Positions 9,622-20,021 of a stretch of DNA of 64,000 bases are shown here, one piece after another; within the stretch, counting starts at the first letter, position 1, and each line of letters opens with the position of its first letter. The DNA comes from Nitrosomonas sp. Nm132 (GTDB lineage: Bacteria; Pseudomonadota; Gammaproteobacteria; Burkholderiales; Nitrosomonadaceae), in the NCBI RefSeq assembly GCF_900100485.1, contig NZ_FNDH01000008.1:1-64000 (forward strand), read 5' to 3'. Position numbers and translations under genes: made by a program. A model generated the notes under the pieces. It saw only the letters and a list, made by a program, of their open reading frames with translations. It ran no database searches and was not told the DNA's origin.

Positions 9622-10542
9622 TCAAACATGGTGTAGCCAATCGGCATGATTGGTTGCTTTACCGTTGACACAATCGAAAAACAAAGCTTGTAGTCGCTGA
9701 GTAATTGGACCACGTTTACCATTGCCAATGATACGATTATCGAGTTCTCGAATAGGAGTGACCTCTGCCGCTGTTCCTGTAAAGAATGCTTCGTCCGCAC
9801 AATAAACTTCATCTCTGGTAATGCGTTTTTCAATTACAGGAATATTTATTTCTTGTGCTAGCTCGATTACTGAACTGCGTGTGATGCCTTCAAGGCAAGA
9901 GGTCAAATCAGGTGTGTAAAGCTTACCTTGTTTGATGATAAAAATATTTTCTCCAGAGCCCTCAGCAACATACCCATCTACATCCAGGAGTAATGCTTCA
10001 TGATAGCCATCCTGTGCAACTTCCTGGTGCGCTAAGATGGAATTGGTGTAGGTAGACACTGATTTCGCACGACACATATTAATGTTCACGTGATGGCGGC
10101 AAAATGAGGATGTTTTAACACGAATACCATTTTCTAAACTATCTGCTCCTAAATAGGTGCCCCATGGCCAGGCGGCAATTGCGACATGAACAGATAGATT
10201 TTTAGCAGATAATCCCATTGCTTCTGGGCCATAAAAAACGATAGGGCGAATATAACCCGATTCAAGATGATTCTGTTTAACTACTTCTTTTTGCGCTTGC
10301 ATCAGTGTGGCTTTGTCAAAAGGTATAGCCATTCTGAAAATATGCGCTGAATTAAACAAGCGGTCAGTATGTTCAGTTAAACGGAAAATGGCCGGTCCCT
10401 TACTTGTTAGATAAGCACGTAAGCCTTCGAATATGCCCATTCCATAATGTAGCGTATGAGTAAGTACATGCGTGGTAGCATCTCGCCAAGGAACCATTTT
10501 TCCATCGTACCAGATTACACCATCGCGGTTTGCCATTGACAT
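9622..10542 (-). CDS. ilvE: Branched-chain amino acid aminotransferase
   Basis: A 306-residue fold-type IV PLP aminotransferase. It shows the opening MANRDGVIWYDGKMVPW typical of IlvE, the lysine expected to form the Schiff base in the CRAKSVSTY segment (about residue 160), the EGSGENIF motif that binds the cofactor phosphate region, and FFTGTAAEVTP near the C terminus. It performs the last step in synthesis of leucine, isoleucine and valine using glutamate as amino donor. The small zinc-finger gene follows in the same orientation. Confidence 0.95.
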   Translation of the reverse strand: MSMANRDGVIWYDGKMVPWRDATTHVLTHTLHYGMGIFEGLRAYLTSKGPAIFRLTEHTDRLFNSAHIFRMAIPFDKATLMQAQKEVVKQNHLESGYIRPIVFYGPEAMGLSAKNLSVHVAIAAWPWGTYLGADSLENGIRVKTSSFCRHHVNINMCRAKSVSTYTNSILAHQEVAQDGYHEALLLDVDGYVAEGSGENIFIIKQGKLYTPDLTSCLEGITRSSVIELAQEINIPVIEKRITRDEVYCADEAFFTGTAAEVTPIRELDNRIIGNGKRGPITQRLQALFFDCVNGKATNHADWLHHV

Positions 10543-10903
10543 TAAAGGGCTCCCGATAAAAGTTCAAAAACTACATTCTAGCGTATTTTTTAGCAAGCTA
10601 TGAAAGCTTGGGCTGATTAACTGGCATTTCTTACTTCATATAAGTCATTAAAACTCTATTTGATAAGTATTACAGATTTCATTATTAATTATGAATAAAT
10701 CATCTAACTCAATTTTCATTATAGAAATCAAGGAGAATTCTGAAGAGACGAATACCTAAGTAAAAAAGAAAGTAATAGATTTTGATTTAAAATGTAATGT
10801 ATCTGATGAGTGAGTACACAGGAAATTAATTAGGAATAGGGATCTGCTTATTTTTTATGGTTTTTTTGTTTAGCCGGACTATTTTCAGGAAGTACATGAT
10901 TTA
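10543..10903. other. AT-rich divergent intergenic region
   Basis: About 360 bp separate the divergent ilvE and protease genes. The stretch is AT-rich with several T/A runs and must hold promoters for both sides. I see no gene, hairpin or recognisable operator in it. Confidence 0.4.
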
Positions 10904-11422
10904 ATGATGCGCAATTATATTCCTTGGGGCTATGTTACTGCGTTGGTGATCTGGGTAATCCTTTTTAGCATAGCCTATTTATTTTTTGAGAACTGGCTAG
11001 AACCCAAAATTGCTGTGATTCAAGATAATCGAGCGGGCAGTGAAGTTGTGATCTCTAGATCATGGGATGGACATTATTATGTTCGAGGAGAAATCAATGG
11101 TTATCCTGTCGATTTTATGGTAGATACAGGGGCAAGTATGGTTTCTATTAGCTATGATTTGGCGCGCGCTGCAAATTTACCAACTGGCAGGCCCGCAAGT
11201 TTCTCGACCGCTGGGGGTAAATTTATGGGTGAGATTGTATCGGGACAAGATATCAAGATAGGCGGTATTTTGGCAAAGGGGCTAAGTATAAGTGTAGGTA
11301 TGCAAGGAGAAATGGGTTTGCTTGGGCAGAATTTCTTGCGCAGAGTGGAAGTTGTTCAGTCTGGGGACAGAATGGTACTGCGAGTTAGGATTAATCAGGC
11401 AAGGATTGGATTGAATGAATAG
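10904..11422 (+). CDS. Retropepsin-like clan AA aspartic protease
   Basis: A 172-residue protein with one N-terminal transmembrane helix (about residues 9-28) followed by a single retropepsin-like domain. The catalytic triad VDTGAS lies at 73-78 and the conserved GLLGQNFL segment, which forms the flap-hydrophobic glycine equivalent, lies near residue 146. This matches the TIGR02281-type proteobacterial aspartic proteases, which act as membrane-anchored homodimers with the catalytic domain in the periplasm. The natural substrate is not established. The gene stands alone upstream of icd. Confidence 0.85.
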   Translation: MMRNYIPWGYVTALVIWVILFSIAYLFFENWLEPKIAVIQDNRAGSEVVISRSWDGHYYVRGEINGYPVDFMVDTGASMVSISYDLARAANLPTGRPASFSTAGGKFMGEIVSGQDIKIGGILAKGLSISVGMQGEMGLLGQNFLRRVEVVQSGDRMVLRVRINQARIGLNE

Positions 11423-11512
11423 CAATTAAATGAGTATCTGTCATGAATTTACTCGACCATTCAAGGTTAAATTACAATATATTTTATAACTCACTAGTTT
11501 ATTGGAGATTCT

Positions 11513-12763
11513 ATGTTTCAACATATAAAAGTGCCCCCTAACGGCAAGAAGATTCTTGTCAATAGTGATCTCTCGTTAGTTATACCTGATCACCCAATTA
11601 TTCCATTTATTGAGGGAGATGGGATAGGAATCGATATTACACCTGTGATGATAAAAGTTGTCGATGCGGCAATAAATAAAGCGTATGGCGATAAGCGCAA
11701 GATTTTCTGGATGGAGATCTATGCTGGAGAAAAATCAACCAAACTGTATGGTGAGAATGTTTGGTTGCCAGATGAGACATTACAGGCCGCAAGAGAATAT
11801 GTGGTTTCTATCAAGGGCCCTTTGACAACACCGGTAAGCGGCGGAATCCGCTCTATTAATGTAGCACTACGCCAATTGCTTGATTTATATGTCTGCTTGC
11901 GTCCTGTTCGTTATTTCGAGGGTGTGCCTAGTCCGGTAAAAAATCCGGAGAAAGTCGATATGGTTATTTTTCGTGAGAATTCAGAAGATATTTACGCTGG
12001 GATAGAATGGGAAGCTGAATCTGCATCTGCGAAGAAAGTGATCGACTTCCTGGTAAAAGATATGCAAGTAAAAAGCATTCGCTTTCCTCAATCCTCTGGT
12101 ATTGGTGTCAAGCCTGTATCAAAGGAAGGAACTGAGCGATTGGTGCGAAAAGCGATACAGTATGCGATCGACAATAAACGTACATCGGTAACCTTAGTGC
12201 ATAAGGGTAACATTATGAAATTTACCGAAGGAGCTTTTAAAAATTGGGGTTATAACGTGGCTATGAAAGAATTCGGTGCTGAATTGCTAAATGAAGGGCC
12301 ATGGATGAAATTACCCGAAGATAAGGGTGGGATTGTAATAAAAGACGTTATTGCCGATGCTTTTCTGCAGCAAATTTTATTGCGCCCTGCTGAGTATGAT
12401 GTGATTGCTACGCTAAATTTAAACGGTGATTACATTTCCGATGCTCTAGCCGCGCAGGTTGGAGGCATTGGCATCGCGCCTGGAGCGAATTTAAGTGATT
12501 CAGTTGCGATATTTGAAGCGACGCATGGTACAGCTCCTAAATATGCTGGTAAAGATCAAGTTAATCCAGGGTCAATTATTCTTTCAGCCGAAATGATGTT
12601 AAGGCATATTGGCTGGAATGAGGCTGCTGATATGATTATTAAATCAATGGAGAGAACTATCAAAGATAAGATAGTAACTTATGATTTTGCGCGGCAAATG
12701 AAAGAAGCAACTGAGGTTACGTGCTCAAAATTTGGAGATGCAATTATAGAAAGAATGAGCTAG
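11513..12763 (+). CDS. icd: NADP-dependent isocitrate dehydrogenase
   Basis: A 416-residue enzyme of the homodimeric bacterial type that oxidises isocitrate to 2-oxoglutarate in the TCA cycle. Visible hallmarks are the isocitrate-binding loop with the regulatory serine in [12 protein letters not shown], the metal/substrate region around [20 protein letters not shown], and [17 protein letters not shown]. The Lys-Tyr pair after HGTAP is the NADP-specificity signature. A clear SD (TTGGAGA) precedes ATG 11513. A strong hairpin terminator follows. Confidence 0.96.
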   Translation: MFQHIKVPPNGKKILVNSDLSLVIPDHPIIPFIEGDGIGIDITPVMIKVVDAAINKAYGDKRKIFWMEIYAGEKSTKLYGENVWLPDETLQAAREYVVSIKGPLTTPVSGGIRSINVALRQLLDLYVCLRPVRYFEGVPSPVKNPEKVDMVIFRENSEDIYAGIEWEAESASAKKVIDFLVKDMQVKSIRFPQSSGIGVKPVSKEGTERLVRKAIQYAIDNKRTSVTLVHKGNIMKFTEGAFKNWGYNVAMKEFGAELLNEGPWMKLPEDKGGIVIKDVIADAFLQQILLRPAEYDVIATLNLNGDYISDALAAQVGGIGIAPGANLSDSVAIFEATHGTAPKYAGKDQVNPGSIILSAEMMLRHIGWNEAADMIIKSMERTIKDKIVTYDFARQMKEATEVTCSKFGDAIIERMS

Positions 12764-12800
12764 AAGAACGAAACAGTGAGTTGTATTCAAATATCTTTCT

Positions 12801-12835
12801 CCCATCGTCAACTTGAGGCTGGCGATGGGTATTTT
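12801..12835 (+). terminator. Rho-independent terminator of icd
   Basis: A 10-bp stem CCCATCGTCA / TGGCGATGGG (12801-12810 and 12820-12829, one G-U pair) encloses a 9-nt loop and is followed by TATTTT. It lies about 40 bp after the icd stop and between convergent genes. Confidence 0.8.
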
Positions 12836-12913
12836 CAACGATTAAAGTAAACAGCTAACTTCTATATTGCCAACTGCCTCTTTAAAAGGATAGTCCTTGT
12901 GTATTGCAATGTC

Positions 12914-13117
12914 TTAGGCAGACTGAATGTTTGATGCTTGCTTTCCTTTGGGCCCTTGAGTAACTTCAAAGCTCACTTTCTGGCCTTCCTTGAGAGTTTT
13001 AAAACCGGTCATATTGATTGCTGAGAAATGTGCAAATAAATCTTCGCTACCATCATCAGGTGTTATAAAACCAAACCCTTTGGAATCATTGAACCATTTT
13101 ACTGTACCTGTTGCCAT
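12914..13117 (-). CDS. Cold-shock domain protein (CspA family)
   Basis: A 67-residue single cold-shock domain. RNP1 is KGFGFI (about residues 14-19) and RNP2 is DLFAHFS (about 27-33); GTVKWFND opens the protein. It binds single-stranded RNA and DNA and melts RNA structure. An SD (AGGAAG) precedes the ATG. The gene has an upstream stretch of roughly 150-300 bp before the divergent clpS, long enough for the extended 5' leader usual in this family, but I cannot show a thermosensor structure by eye. Which paralogue (CspA, CspD, CspE) it is cannot be told. Confidence 0.93.
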   Translation of the reverse strand: MATGTVKWFNDSKGFGFITPDDGSEDLFAHFSAINMTGFKTLKEGQKVSFEVTQGPKGKQASNIQSA

Positions 13118-13414
13118 TTTTACTTCCTATAAAAAACTGGGCCGGAAACCCTAAAACTATTTGAATTTCAAGACCGCAAACGGCTCTAACCAGTACTGCA
13201 GAGAACTTGAAGCCAAACGCCAGTTGGTGTTTTACGCAAATTTTTGGCTTAAGTCAAGCCATCGTGTAAATTTTAAGATAGTTTTTTTGCTGTGAAGTAA
13301 AATGATTCGTTTAAGGCGCTTGAAAATTTTGTCGTAATCGTCAAATATGATAAAGAAGAAATAATTTGTTTTGTTGCTCGTGCTTTTCTTTTTTTAAATT
13401 ATATTAGGTGAGTC

Positions 13415-13723
13415 ATGGTAACAAAGAATCGTGAAAATGGAGTGCTAGAGGAAAGTAAAAGTAAGATTAAGTTACCCCCCTTATATAAAGTTATGTTATT
13501 AAATGATGATTTTACTCCTATGGATTTTGTAGTGATGGTGCTACAAACTTTTTTCTTTATGGATCAAGAAAAAGCAACTCAAATTATGCTTAAGATTCAT
13601 ACTGAAGGGATGGGTGTTTGTGGTATTTATCCCAGTGATATAGCAATGACCAAAGTTCAGCAGGTAAATGAATTTTCTAGACAAAACCAGCACCCATTAA
13701 TGTGTGTTATGGAGAAAAGCTAA
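13415..13723 (+). CDS. clpS: ATP-dependent Clp protease adaptor ClpS
   Basis: A 102-residue N-end-rule adaptor. It has a disordered N-terminal extension, the core start [20 protein letters not shown], which carries the N-degron pocket residues (N-D-D-F-T, M), the helix with [20 protein letters not shown], and the conserved CGIYPSDIA. ClpS hands proteins with destabilising N-terminal residues to ClpA. The gene ends one base before the clpA start codon, so the two are translationally coupled. Confidence 0.95.
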   Translation: MVTKNRENGVLEESKSKIKLPPLYKVMLLNDDFTPMDFVVMVLQTFFFMDQEKATQIMLKIHTEGMGVCGIYPSDIAMTKVQQVNEFSRQNQHPLMCVMEKS

Positions 13724-13724
13724 C

Positions 13725-15989
13725 ATGATCGCACAAGAATTAGAAGTAAGTTTACATATGGCATTTGTGGAATCACGACAGAAGCGTCATGAATTCATCA
13801 CAATAGAACATTTACTGCTCGCCTTGCTTGATAATCCTAGTGCAGCAGAAGTGTTGATTGCTTGCGCGATTGATATTGAGGATTTGCGAGTTTTACTTCA
13901 GGATCATATTAACCGCCATACTCCTATTGTAAGTGGTAATGGAGAAGTAGACACTCAACCTACGCTCGGTTTTCAACGTGTGATTCAGCGCGCAATACTA
14001 CATGTTCAATCATCCGGAAAAAAAGAAGTTACCGGTGCCAATGTTTTAGTAGCAATTTTTGGTGAAAAAGACTCTCACGCAGTGTATTTCCTACAGCAGA
14101 AGGGTGTAACACGATTAGATGTAGTGAACTATATTTCGCATAAGATCTGTAAAGCGTCACAGAATAATGACTCTAATAAGATTGAAGATGAAAATGATAG
14201 CGAGCAACAACAAAATTCTGGTAATTCGCTAGAGAGTTATACTATTAATCTTAACAATTTAGCAATTGCAAATCGAATTGATCCTCTGATTGGACGTGAG
14301 AGAGAGGTGGAGCGAGTCATACAAACGTTATGTCGTCGCAGAAAGAACAATCCATTGCTGGTGGGTGAGGCTGGTGTTGGTAAAACAGCTATTGCAGAGG
14401 GGTTGGCAAGGCGGATTACTGAAGGTGACGTGCCAGAAGTTCTGACACATCATCAGGTTTATGCTCTAGATATGGGTGCATTGTTAGCTGGCACGAAGTA
14501 TCGGGGGGATTTTGAGCAGCGTTTCAAGGCAGTACTAAAACAGTTGGTTGATAATCCAAAAGCTATCCTATTTATAGATGAAATTCATACTTTGATCGGT
14601 GCAGGTGCCGCATCAGGTGGCACATTGGATGCTTCCAATTTACTAAAACCCATGCTAAGTGCCGGTCGCTTAAAGTGTATTGGAGCTACTACTTATAACG
14701 AATATAGAGGAATTTTCGAGAAAGACCATGCATTATCGCGGCGCTTCCAGAAGATTGAAGTTTCTGAGCCGAGTATTGATGAGACAGTGGCTATTCTGCG
14801 TGGCCTGAAATCTCGTTATGAAAAGCATCATAATGTCAAATATACTGCGGTAGCGTTAACAGCTGCTGCAGAATTGTCAGCTCGCTTCATTGGTGATCGG
14901 CATTTGCCGGACAAAGCAATTGATGTAATTGACGAAGCGGGTGCGGCACAACGTATTTTGCCAAAATCGAAACAGCGTAGAGTTATCGGTAAACATGAGA
15001 TCGAAGATATTATTGCTAAGATCGCTCGGGTGCCTTCACAAAGTATTTCAAGTGATGATCGTAATAAACTGAAAACGCTCGACCGCGATTTGAAATCTAT
15101 TGTTTTCGGGCAAGATGCAGCAGTTGATGCGCTTGCAGCGGCTATTAAGATGTCCAGAAGTGGCTTGGGAAATTCGCAAAAACCTATTGGCTCTTTCCTC
15201 TTTTCTGGTCCAACAGGGGTAGGGAAAACTGAGGTGGCGCGTCAACTTGCCTATACTCTGGGCGTGCCTTTGCATCGTTTTGATATGTCTGAGTATATGG
15301 AACGCCATGCGGTATCAAGGTTGATTGGAGCCCCTCCTGGGTATGTTGGTTTTGAGCAAGGAGGGCTACTGACTGAGACGATTATAAAGCAACCTCACTC
15401 AGTCTTGCTGCTTGATGAAATAGAGAAAGCGCATACAGATATATTCAATGTTCTATTGCAAGTAATGGATCATGGTACATTGACAGATAATAACGGGCGT
15501 AAGGCAGATTTCCGCAATGTGATTATCATTATGACGACAAACGCAGGGGCTGAGTCATTGACTAAATCCACTATTGGATTTGCCAAGTCTGTCAGAACAG
15601 GTGATGAAATGATTGAAATTAAACGCATGTTCACTCCTGAGTTTCGTAACCGATTAGATGCAATGATTTCTTTTGCACCATTGAGCAAAGAAATCATTCT
15701 GCGTGTTACTGATAAGTTCTTAATGCAATTGGAGGCACAATTACAGGAGAAAAAAGTAGAAGCTGCCTTTACTGATAATTTACGTAACTACCTAGCTGAA
15801 CATGGATTTGATCCACTTATGGGTGCACGACCAATGGCACGTCTTATACAGGATACGATTCGTAGTGCTTTAGCAGATGAATTACTTTTTGGACGACTCT
15901 GCAATGGAGGGAAGGTGACAGTAGATATCAATAGTGATGGAAAGGTCATGCTTCAATTCAATGATAATGAGAGCAAAGTTCTTTGCTGA
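13725..15989 (+). CDS. clpA: ATP-dependent Clp protease ATP-binding subunit ClpA
   Basis: A 754-residue AAA+ unfoldase with the Clp N-domain, two ATPase modules and the ClpP-contact region. Walker A motifs are GEAGVGKT in D1 and GPTGVGKT in D2; Walker B motifs are LFIDEIH and LLLDEIEKA. The start [14 protein letters not shown] is the canonical ClpA N terminus, so ATG 13725 is chosen over a GTG seven codons upstream inside clpS. ClpA unfolds substrates into the ClpP chamber and receives N-degrons from ClpS, which directly precedes it. Confidence 0.96.
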   Translation: MIAQELEVSLHMAFVESRQKRHEFITIEHLLLALLDNPSAAEVLIACAIDIEDLRVLLQDHINRHTPIVSGNGEVDTQPTLGFQRVIQRAILHVQSSGKKEVTGANVLVAIFGEKDSHAVYFLQQKGVTRLDVVNYISHKICKASQNNDSNKIEDENDSEQQQNSGNSLESYTINLNNLAIANRIDPLIGREREVERVIQTLCRRRKNNPLLVGEAGVGKTAIAEGLARRITEGDVPEVLTHHQVYALDMGALLAGTKYRGDFEQRFKAVLKQLVDNPKAILFIDEIHTLIGAGAASGGTLDASNLLKPMLSAGRLKCIGATTYNEYRGIFEKDHALSRRFQKIEVSEPSIDETVAILRGLKSRYEKHHNVKYTAVALTAAAELSARFIGDRHLPDKAIDVIDEAGAAQRILPKSKQRRVIGKHEIEDIIAKIARVPSQSISSDDRNKLKTLDRDLKSIVFGQDAAVDALAAAIKMSRSGLGNSQKPIGSFLFSGPTGVGKTEVARQLAYTLGVPLHRFDMSEYMERHAVSRLIGAPPGYVGFEQGGLLTETIIKQPHSVLLLDEIEKAHTDIFNVLLQVMDHGTLTDNNGRKADFRNVIIIMTTNAGAESLTKSTIGFAKSVRTGDEMIEIKRMFTPEFRNRLDAMISFAPLSKEIILRVTDKFLMQLEAQLQEKKVEAAFTDNLRNYLAEHGFDPLMGARPMARLIQDTIRSALADELLFGRLCNGGKVTVDINSDGKVMLQFNDNESKVLC

Positions 15990-16192
15990 AGGATTTTCCT
16001 GGAAGATGTGTTAAATATTTCTGGAGAATAAATGTGACGCGGAACTGTTTCAGCTAAATTACTTGTTGTTAGAGAAATTACTGAGAGTCAACAGGAATCT
16101 CTTGTTGTAACAAAAGTCTGATGCAATATTACCGATAAAGATTATTTGGAGCTACACTGATTTTTATATAAGGTCTTAATTACATTTTTAAT

Positions 16193-16225
16193 GTATTTGT
16201 TTGATGGTATTACAAATACTTTTTT
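16193..16225 (+). terminator. Probable terminator downstream of clpA
   Basis: The inverted repeat GTATTTGT (16193-16200) / ACAAATAC (16212-16219) is followed by six T residues. The stem is AT-rich and lies about 200 bp after clpA, so the assignment is moderate. The rest of the 416-bp gap between clpA and glyA shows no gene and no riboswitch that I recognise. Confidence 0.5.
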
Positions 16226-16405
16226 GGTGTACTTAAGATCTTATGGTCTTCTTTCCTAGTAATTTTGCCTGATGACTAGAGTATTGCAGGTACCCTCAGT
16301 TTATGCTCATTACCTTTATGTAGTTTCACTTTGTATGCTGCTACCATTCTAAATGGTAGAATGCATAATTTAAATATCTAAATTTTCCAAAGAGTAAATG
16401 CTGTC

Positions 16406-17656
16406 ATGTTTTCCTATAAAAAAACGATAGAAAGTGTCGATCCAGATTTGTGGCAAGCAATTAAAGGTGAGATGCAACGACAGGAAGATCATATTGAATT
16501 GATTGCTTCTGAGAACTATGCGAGTCCCGCAGTCCTCCAAGCACAAGGATCAGTTCTTACTAATAAATATGCAGAGGGCTATCCCGGCAAACGTTATTAT
16601 GGTGGTTGTAAGTATGTCGATAAAGTGGAGCAACTTGCTATTGATCGTTTAAAAGCGTTATTTAATGCTGAATATGTCAATGTGCAGCCACATTCTGGTT
16701 CCCAGGCTAATGCGGCAGTATATTTATCTGCACTAAAACCTGGTGATACCCTTTTAGGGATGTCTCTTGCACATGGCGGGCATTTAACTCACGGCGCTTC
16801 AGTTAATCTGAGTGGTAAGATTTTCAATTCTGTGGCTTATGGACTTGACCCTGAAACTGAAGAAATTAATTACCATGAAGTGGAACGATTGGCGCATGAA
16901 CATCGACCGAGAATGATTGTTGCTGGCGCTTCCTCTTATGCGCGAGTCATAAATTGGAAACATTTCCGTAAAATAGCAGACGAGGTCGGCGCCTATTTAT
17001 TTGTAGATATGGCGCATTATGCAGGACTAATTGCTGCTGGCTTTTATCCCAATCCAGTAGGTGTTGCTGATTTTGTCACCAGTACTACCCATAAAACACT
17101 GCGCGGTCCACGAGGCGGCGTTATTATGGCCAAGCAGGAGTTTGAGAAAGCGCTTAATTCAGCAGTTTTTCCACAAACCCAGGGTGGCCCGCTCATGCAC
17201 GTCATAGCAGCCAAGGCAGTGGCTTTTAAAGAGGCAGCTAGTAAGGAGTTCAGAGACTATCAGCAGCGAGTTATCGAGAATGCGCGAGTCATGGCAAAGG
17301 TGCTGCAAAATCGTGGCTTGCGCATCGTTTCTGGACACACTGATTGTCATATGTTCTTGGTGGATGTTCGCGCCAAAAATTTGACAGGCAGGGAGGCTGA
17401 AGAAGCCTTGGAAGCCGCTCATATAACTGTTAACAAGAATGCTATTCCAAACGATCCTCAGAAACCCTTTGTAACGAGTGGCATACGAATTGGCACGCCA
17501 GCAGTAACAACACGTGGTTTCAAAGAAATTGAATCTGAGCAATTGGCAAATTTAGTTGCGGATGTGTTGGACTCTCCGAATGATTCGGCGGTTCTGGCCC
17601 GCGTCGCTCAAGATGCGAAGATATTGTGTGCAAAATATCCAGTATATGTAAACTGA
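16406..17656 (+). CDS. glyA: Serine hydroxymethyltransferase
   Basis: A 416-residue PLP enzyme converting serine and tetrahydrofolate to glycine and methylene-tetrahydrofolate. The PLP-binding lysine sits in [14 protein letters not shown] (about residue 229), the opening contains [15 protein letters not shown], and the substrate loop has [16 protein letters not shown]. Length is the family norm. It heads a same-strand series glyA-nrdR-ribD, an order that is widely conserved in proteobacteria. Confidence 0.97.
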   Translation: MFSYKKTIESVDPDLWQAIKGEMQRQEDHIELIASENYASPAVLQAQGSVLTNKYAEGYPGKRYYGGCKYVDKVEQLAIDRLKALFNAEYVNVQPHSGSQANAAVYLSALKPGDTLLGMSLAHGGHLTHGASVNLSGKIFNSVAYGLDPETEEINYHEVERLAHEHRPRMIVAGASSYARVINWKHFRKIADEVGAYLFVDMAHYAGLIAAGFYPNPVGVADFVTSTTHKTLRGPRGGVIMAKQEFEKALNSAVFPQTQGGPLMHVIAAKAVAFKEAASKEFRDYQQRVIENARVMAKVLQNRGLRIVSGHTDCHMFLVDVRAKNLTGREAEEALEAAHITVNKNAIPNDPQKPFVTSGIRIGTPAVTTRGFKEIESEQLANLVADVLDSPNDSAVLARVAQDAKILCAKYPVYVN

Positions 17657-17770
17657 TATGTTCGAGTAGTTATAGATCTATTGGACTGCTGCTTGATAAT
17701 ATCTATATAGATTTGTTTTGGGATAGTAAAAGAAGCTAATTTAGTTAACCAGGTTAGCTGGTGTTAAATA

Positions 17771-18226
17771 ATGAGATGTCCTTTCTGTAACGCTGAAGAT
17801 ACCAGTGTAATTAATTCTCGCGTCAGTGAAGAGGGGGGGCGTGTTCGTCGACGGCGGCATTGTACAGCTTGTGGCAAGCGCTTCACTACCTATGAAACAG
17901 TAGAGCTACGTTTGCCGCAAGTAGTCAAGAAAAATGGTAATCGTGTAGAGTTCAATCGAAATAAGCTTCTCACAAGTTTCTTGCGTGCGCTGCATAAACG
18001 CCCCGTTCCAACTGAATATGTGGATGCAGCCATTGATCGTATTGTTCAGAAGCTGCTGAGTTTGGGAGTGCGGGAAATATCTTCGCGTAGTATTGGTGAG
18101 CTAGTCATGCAGGAGCTTTATAAGCTTGATAAGGTAGCTTATATACGTTTTGCATCTGTATACAAGAGTTTCAAGGATGTTGGCGACTTTCAGGAAGTAA
18201 TCAGGGAAGTTCAGAATTTACCTTAA
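17771..18226 (+). CDS. nrdR: Transcriptional repressor NrdR
   Basis: A 151-residue regulator with an N-terminal zinc ribbon ([11 protein letters not shown] ... [12 protein letters not shown], four cysteines) followed by an ATP-cone domain ([15 protein letters not shown] onwards). It senses ATP/dATP and represses ribonucleotide reductase genes. Its position between glyA and ribD is the usual one. Confidence 0.96.
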   Translation: MRCPFCNAEDTSVINSRVSEEGGRVRRRRHCTACGKRFTTYETVELRLPQVVKKNGNRVEFNRNKLLTSFLRALHKRPVPTEYVDAAIDRIVQKLLSLGVREISSRSIGELVMQELYKLDKVAYIRFASVYKSFKDVGDFQEVIREVQNLP

Positions 18227-18313
18227 AACTAATCTTGAGAAATGCAAATTTAATTCTTCAAAGATCAAGCACGCTAGTGCTATTAAAGCAGCATACATAT
18301 TCAGGGCCTGTTT

Positions 18314-19441
18314 GTGCTCGAAGATTCCCCAATTTTTTCATCAACTGATTACACCTTTATGTCTCAAGCATTAAAGCTTGCGGAAAAGGGTTTATATACA
18401 ACGAGTCCAAATCCCCGTGTAGGTTGTGTCATTGTTAAAAATAATCGAGTAATAGGCAGTGGGTGGCATGAACGCGCCGGTCAGCCTCATGCTGAAATCA
18501 ATGCGCTGAATTCTGCGGGCGTTGAAACAAAAAATGCTACTGTTTATGTGACATTGGAGCCGTGCAGTCATTATGGGCGTACTCCTCCTTGTGCCCAGGC
18601 TCTAATCAATGCGGGTGTGGCTAAGGTCATTATAGCAATGCTGGATCCTAATCCTTTGGTAGCGGGAAGTGGTGCAACAATGTTAAGGCAGGCGGGAATT
18701 ATAGTGCAGGCCGGTTTGTTAGAGGAGCAAGCAAGGATGCTCAACATTGGCTTTATTTCTCGCATGATTCGCCATCGACCTTGGGTGAGATTGAAAATTG
18801 CTGCAAGTCTGGATGGAAAGACAGCGTTGGAGAATGGTGAGAGCCAATGGATTACCAGCGAAGCAGCCCGTTTGGACGGACATCGATTACGCGCTACTTC
18901 TTGTGCAATTTTAACAGGCATTGGTACAGTAAAGAAGGATGATCCGCAATTGACGGTTCGCTATATCGAGACATCTCGGCAACCATTGCGTGTCGTAATT
19001 GATAGCCGGCTCGAAATATCAGTCAATGCAAGGCTATTGCAGGATGAAAAGATATTGATTTTTTCAGCCCAGCGAGATGAAAGCAGAATAAAGTCTCTGG
19101 AAGAAAAGGGGGCGGATATAATCATTATGCCGGGTGCTGGCGGCAAAGTAGATCTGACTCAAATGATGGTTAAATTAACCGATTTTGAGATCAACGAAGT
19201 GCTTGTAGAGTCAGGGAGCACTTTAGGCGGTGCCATGGTGCAAGAAGGACTAGTCGATGAGCTAGTTATCTATCTTGCGCCTTATGTACTTGGTGATAAA
19301 GCACAGGGAATGCTGAGTTTACCAATGCTAACCACGCTATCCCATAAGCGTAAACTCGAAGTAACCGACCTTCGTGTGATTGGAGAAGACATTCGGGTAA
19401 CCGCCAGATTTTCAAGTATGAATAGCATGACCAACCCCTAA
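18314..19441 (+). CDS. ribD: Bifunctional riboflavin biosynthesis protein RibD
   Basis: A protein of up to 375 residues with an N-terminal cytidine-deaminase-like pyrimidine deaminase (zinc motif HAEINAL and PCSHYGRTPPC) and a C-terminal 5-amino-6-(ribosylamino)uracil reductase (LKIAASLDGKTAL, LVESGSTLGGAMVQEGLVDE). It performs the second and third steps of riboflavin synthesis. The frame opens with GTG 18314; ATG 18359 (MSQALKLAEKG) is an alternative start that would trim the first 15 residues but corresponds to a position slightly inside known N termini. The stop overlaps by a few bases the 3' end of the convergent regulator gene. Confidence 0.93.
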   Translation: MLEDSPIFSSTDYTFMSQALKLAEKGLYTTSPNPRVGCVIVKNNRVIGSGWHERAGQPHAEINALNSAGVETKNATVYVTLEPCSHYGRTPPCAQALINAGVAKVIIAMLDPNPLVAGSGATMLRQAGIIVQAGLLEEQARMLNIGFISRMIRHRPWVRLKIAASLDGKTALENGESQWITSEAARLDGHRLRATSCAILTGIGTVKKDDPQLTVRYIETSRQPLRVVIDSRLEISVNARLLQDEKILIFSAQRDESRIKSLEEKGADIIIMPGAGGKVDLTQMMVKLTDFEINEVLVESGSTLGGAMVQEGLVDELVIYLAPYVLGDKAQGMLSLPMLTTLSHKRKLEVTDLRVIGEDIRVTARFSSMNSMTNP

Positions 19442-19977
19442 ACAGGCTTCTTGGCGAGCTTACGTTGCAGTGTTCTGCGGTGCATGTTTAAAATTCTTGC
19501 AGTAACTGAAATATTATTATTATTTTCAGCCAGGATACGATGAATATATTCCCATTCCAATCGTCCAACTGATAGTGGATGTGCGCTTATCGGGACGTCA
19601 ATATCACCTGTGATACGTTCAAAAGCCGCCATGATGTCATTAACGTCGACTGGTTTGGCTAGATAATGCGTTGCACCAAGCTTGATTGCTTCGACTGCTG
19701 TAGCGATACTGGCATAACCAGTCAGCATGACGATACGAGTTCCAGGATCTAATTTTTTTATTTTATTAACGAGTATTAACCCCGACTCATCTGATAGTTT
19801 GAGATCAATAATCGCATATTCAGGCATTAGAGATTCAGATTTTTCCAAGGCGGATGCGATGGTGTGGGTGCAAGCGACATCAAATCCTCGTTTTGTCATT
19901 GCCTTGGCGAGTACATCGCAGAAAATGGGATCATCATCGACAATGAGTAAACTTGGATGTTCTATACATTCATTCAT
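19438..19977 (-). CDS. regA: RegA/PrrA/RoxR-family redox response regulator
   Basis: A 179-residue two-component regulator. The receiver has the acidic pocket DDD near residue 15, the phosphorylation aspartate at about 58 (AIIDLKL) and the lysine in LAKPVD. A linker leads to a short Fis-type helix-turn-helix, NISVTARILNMHRRTLQRKL, nearly invariant in the RegA family. The frame is open to 20064, but ATG 19977 gives the family-length protein; the longer form would overlap the kinase gene. The partner kinase lies upstream in the same orientation. RegA-type regulators control respiration, carbon and energy genes in response to quinone/redox state. Confidence 0.9.
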   Translation of the reverse strand: MNECIEHPSLLIVDDDPIFCDVLAKAMTKRGFDVACTHTIASALEKSESLMPEYAIIDLKLSDESGLILVNKIKKLDPGTRIVMLTGYASIATAVEAIKLGATHYLAKPVDVNDIMAAFERITGDIDVPISAHPLSVGRLEWEYIHRILAENNNNISVTARILNMHRRTLQRKLAKKPV

Positions 19978-20021
19978 GAGAGATTCATCTTTTTTTCTGA
20001 GCAAGCGTAAGTTATATATAA

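Noticed and set aside
13118-13300. Cold-shock mRNA leader as an RNA thermosensor.
   Set aside because: Length is suggestive but no conserved cold-box or stable alternative pairing could be shown by eye.
15990-16405. The long leader before glyA as a possible glycine or SAM-type riboswitch.
   Set aside because: None of the conserved core sequences of those riboswitches is visible; only an AT-rich terminator-like hairpin is seen.
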